64,000 bases of DNA from Phascolarctobacterium sp. Lineage in GTDB: Bacteria; Bacillota; Negativicutes; Acidaminococcales; Acidaminococcaceae. The DNA lies in assembly GCF_030531065.1 (NCBI RefSeq), contig NZ_JAUNOQ010000001.1:186001-250000 (forward strand), written 5' to 3'. The translations under genes were made by a program, and so were the position numbers. Every line of letters begins with the position of its first letter. The stretch's first letter is position 1. The notes under the pieces are model-generated. The model had not been told where the DNA came from. It did not search any database and saw only the letters and a list, made by a program, of their open reading frames with translations. Shown here piece by piece: positions 40,522 to 52,204 of the stretch.

Positions 40522-40965
40522 TTATTTTTCTAAGGCCATGATTTTGTCCACGCGGCGCTGGTGACGGCCGCCGGCAAATTCCGTGGTCAGCCAGGTGTCG
40601 GTAATCATTTCGGCCAGACCCACGCCTGTGGTGCGTTCGCCCATGCACAGCACGTTGGCGTTATTATGCTCGCGGCTCATTTTAGCGGAAAAAACGTCGG
40701 CGCATAAAGCTGCGCGGATGCCGTGGCATTTATTGGCGGCGATGGAAATACCGATGCCGGTGCCGCAGATTAAAATACCGCGTTCGGCTCCGCTGGCGCC
40801 GCTGGTAATGTCCTGGCACAGCTTAGCGGCGAAGTCAGGATAATCTACGGACTCTTCGCCGTAGGTGCCGTGGTCTACAACCTCGATGCCCTTGTCCTGC
40901 AAATATTTTTTGATATGCTCCTTGAGATGAAAGCCGCCGTGGTCGCAGGCGATTGCAATTTTCAT
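40522..40965 (-). CDS. rpiB: Ribose-5-phosphate isomerase B
   Basis: 147 residues from ATG 40965, with GGAGGG seven bases upstream; the longer in-frame start is rejected. MKIAIACDHGGFHLKEHI, ERGILICGTGIGISIAANK and the NNANVLCMGERTTG segment are typical RpiB features, including the catalytic cysteine in CGTGIG. It interconverts ribose 5-phosphate and ribulose 5-phosphate. The order rpiB-ywlG-glyA-upp is the Firmicute standard. Confidence 0.95.
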   Translation of the reverse strand: MKIAIACDHGGFHLKEHIKKYLQDKGIEVVDHGTYGEESVDYPDFAAKLCQDITSGASGAERGILICGTGIGISIAANKCHGIRAALCADVFSAKMSREHNNANVLCMGERTTGVGLAEMITDTWLTTEFAGGRHQRRVDKIMALEK

Positions 40966-41026
40966 AACGCATCCCTCCGTAATACGCTCCACGCCGCACG
41001 TAGCGGCGGGTAGCTATTTCTTGATT

Positions 41027-42124
41027 TTATTGTATCATAAATTCCGGCAAATGTTTATCGTTTTTTAGATGCAGCGCGCCATTTTCCAGCGTCACAATTT
41101 GATAACCGGCCGCTTTGCGCAAACGGTTCATAATCGCCAGGCCCAAGCCTTCCTCGCTGACTCCGGCTGCTAAAATCACGTCGGGGCGGGTGCGGTCGAA
41201 GTCGCGCAGCAGGTAGAATAAGTCGCCTGCCAGCCGTTCTAGGCTGTCGCCCCAGCTGGATAAAAGCAGCTTGTCGTGGGCGGGGATTTTTTGCGCCAGC
41301 TCCGCGCCGCATAGCACGCCTACCTTGAGCCCGGCGGCCAGCGCCCGGGCCGTCAGCTGGGGAAGCAGGCCGACGGCTTCGCCTTCCAGCAAATAGACCG
41401 GTTCTTTCGGCGCGTAGTGACGGTATTTCATGCCGGGGGCTTTGGGCTTAAAGTTTTTATCGCCCTGCAAAGCCGGATCAATTTCTACTGCGCCTAAGGC
41501 TTCCGTCAGCATTTCGTAGGTTACGCCGCCCGGCCGGCAGATGGTGGGGACGGGCGAGGTAGTATCCACTACGGTGGATTCCAAGCCGATGCCGCAGCTG
41601 CCGCCGTCCAGCACAGCCGCAACCTTGCCCTGCATATCCTCCAGCACATCCTGGGCGTTGGTGGGGCTGGGCCTGCCGCTGATATTGGCCGAAGGAGCGG
41701 CGATGGGGCAGCCGCAGGCTTTAATAAAATCCTGCGCTAATTTATTGGAAGGAAAGCGCACTGCTACCGTGGGCAGCCCGGCGCTGACGGCGTCGGGCAC
41801 GACAGCGGCTTTTTCTACGATTAAGGTCAACGGGCCGGGCCAGAATTTTTCCATGAGCTTGCGGGCGTTGGCGTTGAGCCCCGTGGTCAGCGGCAAAATA
41901 TCCTCCTGACGGGCGATGTGCAGAATCAAGGGATTGTCGTTGGGGCGTCCCTTAGCGGCGAAAATTTTTGCCACTGCCGTTGGGTTCAGTCCGTCCGCGC
42001 CCAGACCGTAGACTGTTTCCGTGGGAAAGGCTACGACTTCGCCCTGTTTAATCAGCCGTGCGGCGCGGGTATTTATTTCCTGATTATCAGAGCTCTTTTG
42101 TAATTTCCAGTAAAAGGTCTGCAT
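41027..42124 (-). CDS. Threonylcarbamoyl-AMP synthase, Sua5 type
   Basis: 365 residues from ATG 42124, which overlaps the prmC end by 38 bases; a longer start would run deep into prmC. The N-terminal YrdC-like domain has VVAFPTETVYGLGADG, FAAKGRPNDNPLILHI and CPIAAPSANISGRPSPTN. The C-terminal Sua5 domain begins after a linker containing PGMKYRHYAPKEPV. The protein makes threonylcarbamoyl-AMP for t6A37 in tRNA. TcdA at 8.9-9.6 kb would act later on the same nucleotide. Confidence 0.95.
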   Translation of the reverse strand: MQTFYWKLQKSSDNQEINTRAARLIKQGEVVAFPTETVYGLGADGLNPTAVAKIFAAKGRPNDNPLILHIARQEDILPLTTGLNANARKLMEKFWPGPLTLIVEKAAVVPDAVSAGLPTVAVRFPSNKLAQDFIKACGCPIAAPSANISGRPSPTNAQDVLEDMQGKVAAVLDGGSCGIGLESTVVDTTSPVPTICRPGGVTYEMLTEALGAVEIDPALQGDKNFKPKAPGMKYRHYAPKEPVYLLEGEAVGLLPQLTARALAAGLKVGVLCGAELAQKIPAHDKLLLSSWGDSLERLAGDLFYLLRDFDRTRPDVILAAGVSEEGLGLAIMNRLRKAAGYQIVTLENGALHLKNDKHLPEFMIQ

Positions 42125-43031
42125 ATTTTTTTTCGTCTCCTTCCTGGGGCTGCGCTTTGGCTTTGACGGCAAAAACCATGCGCTCGATTCCGGCGTAATC
42201 GCGGCGGACGGCGGTTTGGGCAAAGCCTGCGTCCAGACAAAGCTTCTGTACCGCCTGCGCCTGATTGATGCCGACCTCGAAGGCCAGCAGTCCTTCGTCC
42301 GCTAAATGAGCGGGGGCTTCCCGAACAATGCGCCGGTAAAAATCCAAACCGTCGGCGCCGCCGTCCAGCGCGCTGCGAGGCTCCTGCTGCACGTCCTTGT
42401 CCAGCCTGGCAATGTCGGCTGCAGGAATGTAGGGCGGGTTGGACACGATAATGTCGAATTTTTTTTCTAAGGGCAGTTTGCTGAAAACGTCGCTGCGCAC
42501 AAAGCCGATGCGGTCGCTGACGCCGATGCGGCCGGCGTTTTCCCTGGCTACGATGAGCGCGTCCACGCTGATATCCACGCCCACGCCCTTGGCCCGGGGC
42601 AGATAGTCCAGCAGCGATACGATGATCGCGCCGCTGCCAGTGCCGATATCCAAAAGCTTGGCGTCGCCGTCGGGACGCAGGATATTGGCGGCTTTGACGA
42701 CGCTTTCCACCAGCAGCTCGGTTTCCGGGCGCGGAACGAGGGTGGCGGGCGTAACCTTAAAGCTGTTGCGCATAAAGTTTTTTTCGCCCAGAATGTAGGC
42801 CAGCGGTTCAAAATTGCCCCGCCGCTGCACATATTGTCGGTAGGTGGATAGCTCGTCCTCGTTCAAAGGACGCTCAAAATCCACATAGAGGGTGATGCGC
42901 TGGCACTTTAAGACAGCACAAAGCAGTACCTCGGCATCCAGACGTGGGTTTTCCACGCCTTTAGCTTCGAAGTACTGCTTCGTCCAGTTTATAATTTTCA
43001 TGATCGTCCAAACAGTTTCAGACTTGCTCAT
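42087..43031 (-). CDS. prmC: Release factor glutamine methyltransferase
   Basis: 314 residues. The SAM-binding motif KLLDIGTGSGAIIVSLL and the diagnostic IIVSNPPYIPAADIARL, with the NPPY catalytic motif, identify PrmC. It methylates the glutamine of the GGQ motif in release factors. It starts one base after the prfA stop region (TAAAATG), with AGGTG eight bases before the ATG, so it is coupled to its own substrate gene. Confidence 0.96.
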   Translation of the reverse strand: MSKSETVWTIMKIINWTKQYFEAKGVENPRLDAEVLLCAVLKCQRITLYVDFERPLNEDELSTYRQYVQRRGNFEPLAYILGEKNFMRNSFKVTPATLVPRPETELLVESVVKAANILRPDGDAKLLDIGTGSGAIIVSLLDYLPRAKGVGVDISVDALIVARENAGRIGVSDRIGFVRSDVFSKLPLEKKFDIIVSNPPYIPAADIARLDKDVQQEPRSALDGGADGLDFYRRIVREAPAHLADEGLLAFEVGINQAQAVQKLCLDAGFAQTAVRRDYAGIERMVFAVKAKAQPQEGDEKKYADLLLEITKEL

Positions 43032-43032
43032 T

Positions 43033-44100
43033 TTATTTCACCTGTCGTAATTGCTCGCTCTGCTTGGCTGTGATGAGCGCGTCCAGCAGTTCGTCTAAAT
43101 CGCCGTTGACGATGGCGTCCAATTTGTGTAGCGTTAGGCCGATGCGATGGTCGGTGACGCGCCCCTGGGGATAATTGTAAGTGCGGATGCGCTCCGAACG
43201 GTCGCCTGTGCCAACCTGGCTTTTGCGGTCCTCGGCGGTGGCGGCGCGCTGTTCCTCCTGAGCCTTTTCCAAAATGCGGGCGCGCAGAACCCGCAGGCAT
43301 TTCTCACGGTTTTTCAGCTGGGATTTTTCATCCTGACATTGAGCCACGATACCGGTAGGAATGTGAGTCATACGCACGGCGGATTCCGTTTTGTTTACGT
43401 ATTGGCCGCCTGCGCCGCCTGCGCGATAAGTATCAATGCGCAGGTCTGCGGGGTTAATTTCCACGTCCACTTCCTCGGCTTCGGGCAGCACGGCTACCGT
43501 AACGGTGGAGGTGTGTACGCGGCCCTGGGATTCGGTTTCGGGAACGCGCTGTACGCGGTGTACGCCGCTTTCAAATTTCATACGGCTGTAAACGCTGTCG
43601 CCGTTGATTTGGAAAACGACTTCCTTAAAGCCGCCCAGCTCCGTAGGGCTGGAATCCATAACCTCAACGTGCCAGCCGCGGGTTTCGGCATAGCGCAGGT
43701 ACATACGGAACAAGACGCCTGCGAACAACGCCGCTTCCTCGCCGCCTGCGCCGCCGCGAATTTCTACGATAACATTTTTTTCGTCGTTGGGGTCGGAGGG
43801 CAGCAGCAGGATTGTCAGGCGCTGCTCGTATTCCTCCAGCTGCGGCTTAAGCTCCTTCAGCTCGTCTTTAGCCATTTCTGTGAGTTCGTCGTCTTCGTTG
43901 GCCTTGAGAATTTCCTCTGCTTCGTCGCGTGACTGGCACATAGCGCGGTACTCGCGGTAAGCGGTGACGATGGGCTCCAGCTTGGCGTGAGCTTTAGTTG
44001 CTTTTTGCCAGTTGGTTTGGTCGGCGATGACGTCGGGATCGCTGATTTTGGCTTCTAAATCTAGGTATCTATCTTCGATCGACTGTAACTTATCTAACAT
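43033..44100 (-). CDS. prfA: Peptide chain release factor 1
   Basis: 355 residues, the usual length. The GGQ motif lies in [20 protein letters not shown] near residue 230. The stop-codon recognition region and the C-terminal KEKCLRVL-type helix ([20 protein letters not shown]) are intact. It ends translation at UAA and UAG. It is first in the unit with prmC and sua5. Confidence 0.98.
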   Translation of the reverse strand: MLDKLQSIEDRYLDLEAKISDPDVIADQTNWQKATKAHAKLEPIVTAYREYRAMCQSRDEAEEILKANEDDELTEMAKDELKELKPQLEEYEQRLTILLLPSDPNDEKNVIVEIRGGAGGEEAALFAGVLFRMYLRYAETRGWHVEVMDSSPTELGGFKEVVFQINGDSVYSRMKFESGVHRVQRVPETESQGRVHTSTVTVAVLPEAEEVDVEINPADLRIDTYRAGGAGGQYVNKTESAVRMTHIPTGIVAQCQDEKSQLKNREKCLRVLRARILEKAQEEQRAATAEDRKSQVGTGDRSERIRTYNYPQGRVTDHRIGLTLHKLDAIVNGDLDELLDALITAKQSEQLRQVK

Positions 44101-44233
44101 TGAATCCTATCTCCTACATTAAAAATATCTTAGTGTGGGGAATTTTGTATATTCTGTTTGGAGGCGTAAGAATCGCCTTTAGGCGAGGCGGCTGGCGAGC
44201 GCAGCCGGGAGCCAACAACGAAGCATAAAGCGA

Positions 44234-45136
44234 TTATCGCGCCTCCTGCTCTATTATTTCTTCAGGAGGCAGCACAGCTTTAAGCGATGCGATTGCTACT
44301 TCGATCTGGCTGTCGTCCGGCTGGCGCGTCGTCAGCTTTTGCAGTAGCAGCCCCGGCATAATAGCCATGTGAACCAAACGGTTATCCGCATGGGCTCCGG
44401 CGAAGCGGATAAGCTCATAGCTGACGCCGGCAATCACCGGCATCAGCACAATGCGGGAAGCAATGCGCTCCAGCAGGCTGGGCCAGCCTAGGAAGGTGAA
44501 GATGAACATGCTGATCAGCATAACAATCATCAAAAAATTAGTGCCGCAGCGAGGGTGCAGCGTGCTGAAGGGGCGCACATTTTCCACCACCAGCGGCAGA
44601 CCGGCTTCATAGGTGTAGATGGTTTTATGCTCCGCACCGTGGTACTGGAATACGCGCTGAATATCCTTCATCGAGGAAATGCCAGCAATATAGCTTAAAA
44701 AGATAACCATGCGCAGCACGCCCTCCGCAAGATTAAGCAGCATGGGGTCGTCGGTCAGCGCATGCAGAAAACGCATGGACCATGTGGGAATGACGATGAA
44801 CAGACCGATAGCCAAAGCCACAGAAGTAGCGATGGTAATAGCCATTTCCTTGCCAGTCAGCTGCTCGTCCTCGTCGCCGGACACCTGAGCGGAATAGGCC
44901 AAGGCCTTCATACCGTCGTACAATGATTCAAATAAAGCAATAACGCCGCGCAGCAGCGGTTTTTTCAAAATCGGATATTTATCGCGCAGGCTGTTGACAG
45001 GATTTACGTCCACAACGATTTCGCCGTTGGGCTGGCGCACTGCCACGGCTACCTTGTCCGTGCCGCGCATCATCACGCCCTCGATAACGGCCTGTCCGCC
45101 TACATTGGGCTTTTTACAGCAATCTTTCGTGCTCAT
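44234..45136 (-). CDS. DUF1385 membrane protein
   Basis: 300 residues. Opening NVGGQAVIEGVMMRGTDKVA and later YHGAEHKTIYTYEAG and HPRCGTNFLMIVMLIS are the hallmark segments of DUF1385, which also carries about four to five transmembrane helices. Function is unknown. In many Firmicutes it lies between rpmE and prfA, as here. The 133-bp gap to prfA contains GC-rich short repeats but no clear terminator. Confidence 0.93.
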   Translation of the reverse strand: MSTKDCCKKPNVGGQAVIEGVMMRGTDKVAVAVRQPNGEIVVDVNPVNSLRDKYPILKKPLLRGVIALFESLYDGMKALAYSAQVSGDEDEQLTGKEMAITIATSVALAIGLFIVIPTWSMRFLHALTDDPMLLNLAEGVLRMVIFLSYIAGISSMKDIQRVFQYHGAEHKTIYTYEAGLPLVVENVRPFSTLHPRCGTNFLMIVMLISMFIFTFLGWPSLLERIASRIVLMPVIAGVSYELIRFAGAHADNRLVHMAIMPGLLLQKLTTRQPDDSQIEVAIASLKAVLPPEEIIEQEAR

Positions 45137-45170
45137 AGTGAATTTGCTCCCTATTTTTCAGGAAAATAAA

Positions 45171-45206
45171 TACAGCAGAGCGACGGTTAAACGTAACTCT
45201 GCTGTA
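45171..45206 (-). terminator. Hairpin after rpmE
   Basis: TACAGCAGAG (45171-45180) pairs with CTCTGCTGTA (45197-45206). On the minus strand it is followed by TTTATTTTC, ten bases after the rpmE stop codon. Confidence 0.8.
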
Positions 45207-45216
45207 AGTATAAAGA

Positions 45217-45420
45217 TTATTGTTCTTTGTTGTAGCGTTTGTTGAATTTTTCAATACGACCGCGAGCAGCAACGTTACGTTGTTGACCAGTGAAGAATGG
45301 ATGGCATTTAGAGCAAACATCCACGCGAATCTCTTTTTTAGTGCTGCCGGTTACAAAGCTGGCGCCGCAGGCACAGGTTGCAGTAACTTCACCGTATTTC
45401 GGATGAATCTTTTCTTTCAT
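45217..45420 (-). CDS. rpmE: Ribosomal protein L31
   Basis: 67 residues: [20 protein letters not shown] then [20 protein letters not shown]. The cysteines C-x-C and C-x-x-C make this the zinc-binding type A form of L31. It belongs to the large ribosomal subunit. It has its own terminator and lies upstream of DUF1385. Confidence 0.98.
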   Translation of the reverse strand: MKEKIHPKYGEVTATCACGASFVTGSTKKEIRVDVCSKCHPFFTGQQRNVAARGRIEKFNKRYNKEQ

Positions 45421-45536
45421 TCTTTACACCTCACTTTACTATAGAACATTATTGTCATCATCGTTAGATATTAACACTAAATGATTGTATCACATAGCGG
45501 CGCAATGCGCAAGTGATTTTTTTATGAAGGCCAGAC

Positions 45537-46991
45537 TTAATCTTCCTTATAATTTTCGGCGTTGTCGTAAAGTGCGGCAACCTCTTTGCTGGGCTCTTGG
45601 CCGAGCAGAGAGACAAGCGCTGCCGCAACCAGGCCGCCGACGAAACCGGGAATGATTTCATAAATGCCGGTAGAGGAAAACAGTATCAGCCAAGCTATAT
45701 CCACGAGAGCGCCGACTACGATGCCTGCTACAGCGCCGTGGAAGGTGAAGCGCTTCCAGAACAGGCTCAGCAAAATTGCGGGGCCGAAGGCTGCGCCGAA
45801 TACGCCCCAGGCGTTGGAAACCAGCGCCATGATGGAACCGGCGTTAGGGTTGGAGGCGATAAGCAGGGCGATGAAAGCGATACCGAGAACGACAAAGCGT
45901 CCGGCCCACAGCATTTCCTTGTCCGTAGCCTTATTCTTACGCAGTACGGGCTTGTACACGTCGCTGGCAAAGGAGGAGGCCGCGGCCAGCAGCTGGCTGT
46001 CGGCGCTACTCATAGATGCCGCCAGTACGGCGGAAAGCAGCACGCCGGAAATCAGCGCCGGGAAGATGCTGCGCACCATGGCGATGAAAACTAAGGAATT
46101 CTTATTGATTTCTTCGTCCATGCCTAAATACATACGGCCGACAACGCCGACCATGGTAGCGAAGAAAAGAATCAGCGCAGTCCAGGAAATACCGATAATA
46201 GCGGATTTTTTCATTTCCTTCTGCGAGCCTAGGGACATAAAGCGAATAATGATGTGAGGCATGCCAAAATAACCCAAGCCCCAACCCAGACCGGAAACGA
46301 TGTCCGTCCATTTAGCGGTGGGATTCCAGTATTCCGTCGGAATGTGGGATACGGCGGAGGCGTCGACCAGAGACGCGGCAAAGATAGGCGCAATGAGCAG
46401 CGAGCCCAAAATCAGCAATCCCTGGTAAAAGTCGGTCCAGCAGACGGCTGAAAAGCCGCCCAAGAAGGTGTAGCTGATGATAATGAAGGCTGCCAGATAC
46501 ATTGCAATGGAAGAATCCATGCCGATAACGGTATTGAACAGCGTACCGCAGGCTTTAATGCTGGAAGCAGCGTAAATGGTGTAGGCTACCAGAAAAACTA
46601 TGGCGCAGACTACCTGCAGCAGATTGGACTTAGATAAAAAGCGGTTGGTGAGATATTGGGGCACGGTGATGGAATCGTTGGCCACGATGGAAAAGCGGCG
46701 CAGACGCGGCGCTTCATAAATCCAGCTCAGGGTGTAGCCGATGAGCAGGCCAACGCCAATCCAGATTTGACCCATGCCCAAGGCATAGATAGAGGTGGGC
46801 AGGCCCATGAGCACCCAGGCGCTCATATCGGAGGCGCCTGCGGAAAGAGCCGTTACCCACGGCCCCATTTGACGACCGCCTAAGAAATAGGTTTTTTCGC
46901 CGCCGTTGCGGTCTTTAAAGAAAAACCAGACGCCAATGGATAGCATAAAGATTAAATAGACGATAAAGACTATCATCTCAATATAATTCAT
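45537..46991 (-). CDS. putP: Sodium/proline symporter (PutP, SSS family)
   Basis: 484 residues from ATG 46991, with GGAGGGG seven bases upstream. About thirteen transmembrane helices. PutP-specific text includes TYFLGGRQMGPWVTALSAGA SDMS-type residues near position 50 and AASMSSADSQLLAAASSFA near 330, which hold sodium-site serines, plus the WGVFGAAFGPAILLSLFWKR segment. It imports proline with sodium. It is monocistronic; no proline-catabolic gene is adjacent. Confidence 0.94.
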   Translation of the reverse strand: MNYIEMIVFIVYLIFMLSIGVWFFFKDRNGGEKTYFLGGRQMGPWVTALSAGASDMSAWVLMGLPTSIYALGMGQIWIGVGLLIGYTLSWIYEAPRLRRFSIVANDSITVPQYLTNRFLSKSNLLQVVCAIVFLVAYTIYAASSIKACGTLFNTVIGMDSSIAMYLAAFIIISYTFLGGFSAVCWTDFYQGLLILGSLLIAPIFAASLVDASAVSHIPTEYWNPTAKWTDIVSGLGWGLGYFGMPHIIIRFMSLGSQKEMKKSAIIGISWTALILFFATMVGVVGRMYLGMDEEINKNSLVFIAMVRSIFPALISGVLLSAVLAASMSSADSQLLAAASSFASDVYKPVLRKNKATDKEMLWAGRFVVLGIAFIALLIASNPNAGSIMALVSNAWGVFGAAFGPAILLSLFWKRFTFHGAVAGIVVGALVDIAWLILFSSTGIYEIIPGFVGGLVAAALVSLLGQEPSKEVAALYDNAENYKED

Positions 46992-47131
46992 AATAACCCC
47001 TCCAAAATACAATAGATACTTACATTATATATGCAAAAAGCTTCATATACAAGGGCAGCAGAAAAAAATACGGAAAAATAGCCACTCTGACTTTTTATAT
47101 TTTGGATTTTTGAATGATTTTACGAGTTTTC

Positions 47132-47160
47132 TTGACGCAATCTGACGCCTGTTATATAAT
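47132..47160 (+). promoter_or_regulatory. Promoter of the DUF1934-argS unit
   Basis: TTGACG (47132-47137), 17 bp, TATAAT (47155-47160). The leader of about 130 nt holds a CCTTTCG/CGAAAAGG hairpin (near 47232-47266), too short and without the consensus for a T-box. The rest of the 307-bp gap after putP shows nothing else. Confidence 0.82.
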
Positions 47161-47298
47161 ATTGAAGAATATAGAAGTCTTTTTTAGTGCAGGGAAAACG
47201 CATTAGATTGACAAAAATCTTTTAGGGCTTGCTGCCTTTCGATCATAAAGCTGGAACGAAAAGGCTGCAGGCTCTAGTCGTGTTTACGGAGAATTTAG

Positions 47299-47733
47299 AT
47301 GCAGGCGGTAAAAATTCGTATTCTAAGTACAACTAAAGAAGCCGGCAGCACGGCGCAGTCCATCGAGCAGCGTTACAAGGGGACGATGACGTATAAAAAC
47401 GGCAAGTACTATGTGATGTACAAGGAGGACGCTCAGTCGGGGCTGGAGGGAACCAAAACCACGGTGAAATGGAATCAGGAGCGCGTTATTATTCTGCGCA
47501 ACGGTACGGTGGAGCACCGTCAGGAGTTTTGCCGTGGCTATTTGGACAGAAGCGTTTATAAAACTCCCTATCTGACCATTCCTCTGACTACGGAAACGAG
47601 CTATTTATACACTTATTTCCGGGAAGGCGTTTGGCGTCTGGAGGTAGAATATACATTATATCATGGGGACGCCCCCTATGGCGAAATGCAGATTTTAATT
47701 GAAATTGAGGAGGATACAGAGGTTGGACATTAA
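47299..47733 (+). CDS. DUF1934 family beta-barrel protein (YwiB-like)
   Basis: 144 residues of mostly beta-strand pattern: VKIRILSTTKEAGSTAQSIE, RYKGTMTYKNGKYYVMYKE, TKTTVKWNQERVIILRNGTV and YGEMQILIEIEEDT. It matches DUF1934, a calycin-like small protein of unknown function. In B. subtilis ywiB precedes argS exactly as here. Its end overlaps the argS start region by 11 bases, suggesting translational coupling. Confidence 0.92.
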   Translation: MQAVKIRILSTTKEAGSTAQSIEQRYKGTMTYKNGKYYVMYKEDAQSGLEGTKTTVKWNQERVIILRNGTVEHRQEFCRGYLDRSVYKTPYLTIPLTTETSYLYTYFREGVWRLEVEYTLYHGDAPYGEMQILIEIEEDTEVGH

Positions 47734-49387
47734 GAATATTTTGGCTGCCGCTATTAAGGCTGCCGCTAAGAAAGCTATTGCCGACGGCAAGCTGAAGGAG
47801 GGCGCTTTGCCGGAGGTGCTGCTGGAGGTGCCGCCGCAGAAGGAGTTCGGCGATTTTGCCACTAATTTCGCAATGCAGTCCGCCCGCAGCCTGAAATGCA
47901 ATCCGCGCATGATTGCGCAGGCCGTTATCGATAATCTGGACTGCGCTTATATTGCTAAAACGGAAATTGCCGGTCCCGGCTTTATCAATTTTTATCTCAA
48001 ACAGGACTGGATGTACGATATGCTGGCGAAAATTATCGCCGAGGGTGAAAATTACGGCAATCTGGTCAGCGACTGCAAGGAAAAAATTCAGCTGGAATAT
48101 GTCAGCGCCAACCCGACGGGCCCGCTGCACGTGGGCCATGGCCGCGGCGCGGCTGTGGGCAGCGCCTTGGCCAACCTGATGAAGGCTGCCGGTTACGACG
48201 TGACCCGCGAATATTATATTAACGACGCCGGCAATCAAATCAATAATCTGGCTGAGTCCGTCAACGCCCGCTATTTGGAGCAGCTGGGCCAGACGGTGGA
48301 ATTTCCCGAAAACGGCTACCACGGCTACGATATTGTGGAAACGGCTCAGCGCATCGTAAAAAAATACGGCGATAAATTTTTACAGATGGACGAAGGCGAA
48401 CGCTTGCAGCAGTTCCGCACTATTGCGTTGAAGGAAAAGCTGGCGGCGCTGAAGGAGGACCTGGCTGCCTTTAACGTGGAGTTTGACGTTTGGTTCAGCG
48501 AGCAGAGCCTGCACGACGCCGACGCTATCCATAAGGCCTGCGATTTGCTGCGCGAACGCGGCTATCTTTACGAAAAGGACGGCGCTTTGTGGCTGAACGC
48601 TACGGAGCACGGCGACGATAAGGACCGCGTAGTTATTCGCGATAACGGCGTGCCTACTTATTTTGCAGCGGATATCGCTTATCACCGCAATAAATTCGAG
48701 CGCGGCTTCGACCGCGTAATCAATCTGTGGGGCGCGGATCATCACGGCTACATCGCCCGCATGAAGGCCGCCGTGGGAGCTTTAGGATACAAGCCGGAGC
48801 AGCTGGAGGTGCTGATTCTGCAAATGGTCAGCCTGTACCGTAACGGCGAGCTGGTGAAAATGTCCAAGCGTACCGGTCAGAGCGTTACCTTGAACGAGCT
48901 TATCGAAGAGGTTGGCACCGACGCGGCCCGCTTCTTCTTTACCATGCGTTCCATCGACAGCCAGCTGGATTTCGATATGACTCTGGCTACGGAAAAGAGC
49001 AACGAGAACCCCGTTTACTATATCCAATACGCTCACGCCCGCATTTGCAGCATTATGCGTCAGCTGGAGGAAGCCGGCATTGAAATTGCCGCTGCGGATA
49101 AGCTGCGGTTGTCAGTCTTGCAGGAAAAGGAAGAGCTGGAGCTGATTAAAAAGCTGGGCGAATATCCTGAAATGCTGCAAAGAGCGGCCCGCGACCGCGC
49201 CGTACACAATGTAGCCCATTATGTACACGAGCTGGCAGGCTTGTTCCATTCCTTCTATAATCAGTGCCGCATTTTGGGCGTGGACAGCGATTTGCAGCAG
49301 GCCCGCATTGCTCTGGTTATTGCGGTGGGACATGTTATTCGTCACGCGCTGGGGATATTGGGGGTATCCGCACCTGAACATATGTAA
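47723..49387 (+). CDS. argS: Arginyl-tRNA synthetase
   Basis: 554 residues from TTG 47723, with GAGGAGG nine bases upstream; an in-frame TTG at 47699 lacks one. The class I motifs are ANPTGPLHVGHGRGAAVG (HIGH equivalent HVGH) and LVKMSKRTGQSVTL (KMSKR). The N-terminal additional domain and the C-terminal DALR anticodon domain (AHARICSIMRQLEEAG onwards) are complete. It charges tRNA-Arg. Confidence 0.97.
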   Translation: MDIKNILAAAIKAAAKKAIADGKLKEGALPEVLLEVPPQKEFGDFATNFAMQSARSLKCNPRMIAQAVIDNLDCAYIAKTEIAGPGFINFYLKQDWMYDMLAKIIAEGENYGNLVSDCKEKIQLEYVSANPTGPLHVGHGRGAAVGSALANLMKAAGYDVTREYYINDAGNQINNLAESVNARYLEQLGQTVEFPENGYHGYDIVETAQRIVKKYGDKFLQMDEGERLQQFRTIALKEKLAALKEDLAAFNVEFDVWFSEQSLHDADAIHKACDLLRERGYLYEKDGALWLNATEHGDDKDRVVIRDNGVPTYFAADIAYHRNKFERGFDRVINLWGADHHGYIARMKAAVGALGYKPEQLEVLILQMVSLYRNGELVKMSKRTGQSVTLNELIEEVGTDAARFFFTMRSIDSQLDFDMTLATEKSNENPVYYIQYAHARICSIMRQLEEAGIEIAAADKLRLSVLQEKEELELIKKLGEYPEMLQRAARDRAVHNVAHYVHELAGLFHSFYNQCRILGVDSDLQQARIALVIAVGHVIRHALGILGVSAPEHM

Positions 49388-49505
49388 TGCTATTGGCTGA
49401 ATATAAGGCGTCATATGCTTCGTCAGGGCGGGCTAGGAGTATTTGCGATACGCCGTCGCCGCCCTTCCTCGCCTCTAACGCCTTCTATCCAGCCTTAAGG
49501 TTTGA

Positions 49506-51179
<1,674 letters not shown>

Positions 51180-51190
51180 GACTTTAAGGC

Positions 51191-51224
51191 GGCAGGCTGC
51201 TTACTGAGCGGCCTGCCTGTTTTA
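51191..51224 (+). terminator. Terminator after pyrG
   Basis: GGCAGGC (51191-51197) pairs with GCCTGCC (51211-51217), followed by TGTTTTAT. Confidence 0.75.
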
Positions 51225-51247
51225 TCGGCGGCATAAAGGAGGTTGCT

Positions 51248-52198
51248 ATGCTCAAGAAAATTTTTATCAGCGCGGTGCTGCTGTTGGCGGTGCTTAGCTT
51301 TGTGGTGTCGCTGCTCAAGGGCAATAATAATAATGAAAAGAGCGTGACGGTGCCCGACAGAGTGGCCGTTATCGACATTGAGGGTACTATTATCAGCGGC
51401 GGCGACAGCCGCGATACGCTTTTTAATCAGACTGCGGGCGTTACCAGCGGCAGTTTGATGCGTCAGATTCGCGAGGCTGCAGCCGACGACAGCGTAAAGG
51501 CTTTGGTGCTGCGCATTGATAGCGGCGGCGGCAGCGCTACGGCGGCCGAGGAGGTGGGCCGGGAGCTGATGCGCTTCAAAAGCAATACCAAAAAGCCCAT
51601 TGTAGCGACTATGGGCAATACCGGGGCCAGCGCGGCTTATTGGATTGCAGCCTGCGCCAGCGATAAGGTGTACGCCAACGCTACGACTTTAACCGGCAGC
51701 ATTGGCGTGTACATGCCTTATATGAATACGGAGGAGCTGTTTAAAAAGATCGGTATTACCAGCGATAAGATTAAGAGCGGGCCCTATAAGGATATTATGA
51801 GCAGCGACCGTCCTATGACAGAGGAGGAAAAGGCCATTCTGCAAAGTATTGTCAACGAAATTTACGAGCAGTTTGTGGCTACGGTAGCTGTGGGCCGCCA
51901 AATGGAGCAGAGCAAGGTACGGCAGCTGGCCGACGGCCGCGTTTATACCGGTCAGCAGGCGAAAAATCTGGGGCTGGTGGACGAGATAGGCGATTATTAC
52001 GACGCTTTGGCCGCGGCTGGCGAATTGGGCGGCATTAAACCGGGCAGCGACGGCCTGCCTGCCGTTAAAGAACGCGCTAAGCAGCAGCCGTGGGAATTTT
52101 TGCTGAGCGCTCAGATTGCCAATATGATTAAAGGAGAGCTGCTGCAGCAGCTGCAAAGCAGCCTGCAGCCCGGCGCGGCGCCTGCCGTTGTGAGGTGA
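51248..52198 (+). CDS. sppA: Signal peptide peptidase SppA
   Basis: 316 residues with one N-terminal membrane helix (FISAVLLLAVLSFVVSLLK). The Ser-Lys peptidase core shows RIDSGGGSATAAEEVG, MGNTGASAAYWIAACASDKV with the serine nucleophile, TTLTGSIGV, and DKIKSGPYKDI with the lysine. Length fits the short form common in Firmicutes. It degrades residual signal peptides in the membrane. AAAGGAGG precedes the ATG, and the Yip1 gene follows after six bases. Confidence 0.95.
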   Translation: MLKKIFISAVLLLAVLSFVVSLLKGNNNNEKSVTVPDRVAVIDIEGTIISGGDSRDTLFNQTAGVTSGSLMRQIREAAADDSVKALVLRIDSGGGSATAAEEVGRELMRFKSNTKKPIVATMGNTGASAAYWIAACASDKVYANATTLTGSIGVYMPYMNTEELFKKIGITSDKIKSGPYKDIMSSDRPMTEEEKAILQSIVNEIYEQFVATVAVGRQMEQSKVRQLADGRVYTGQQAKNLGLVDEIGDYYDALAAAGELGGIKPGSDGLPAVKERAKQQPWEFLLSAQIANMIKGELLQQLQSSLQPGAAPAVVR

Positions 52199-52204
52199 TG
52201 AGCT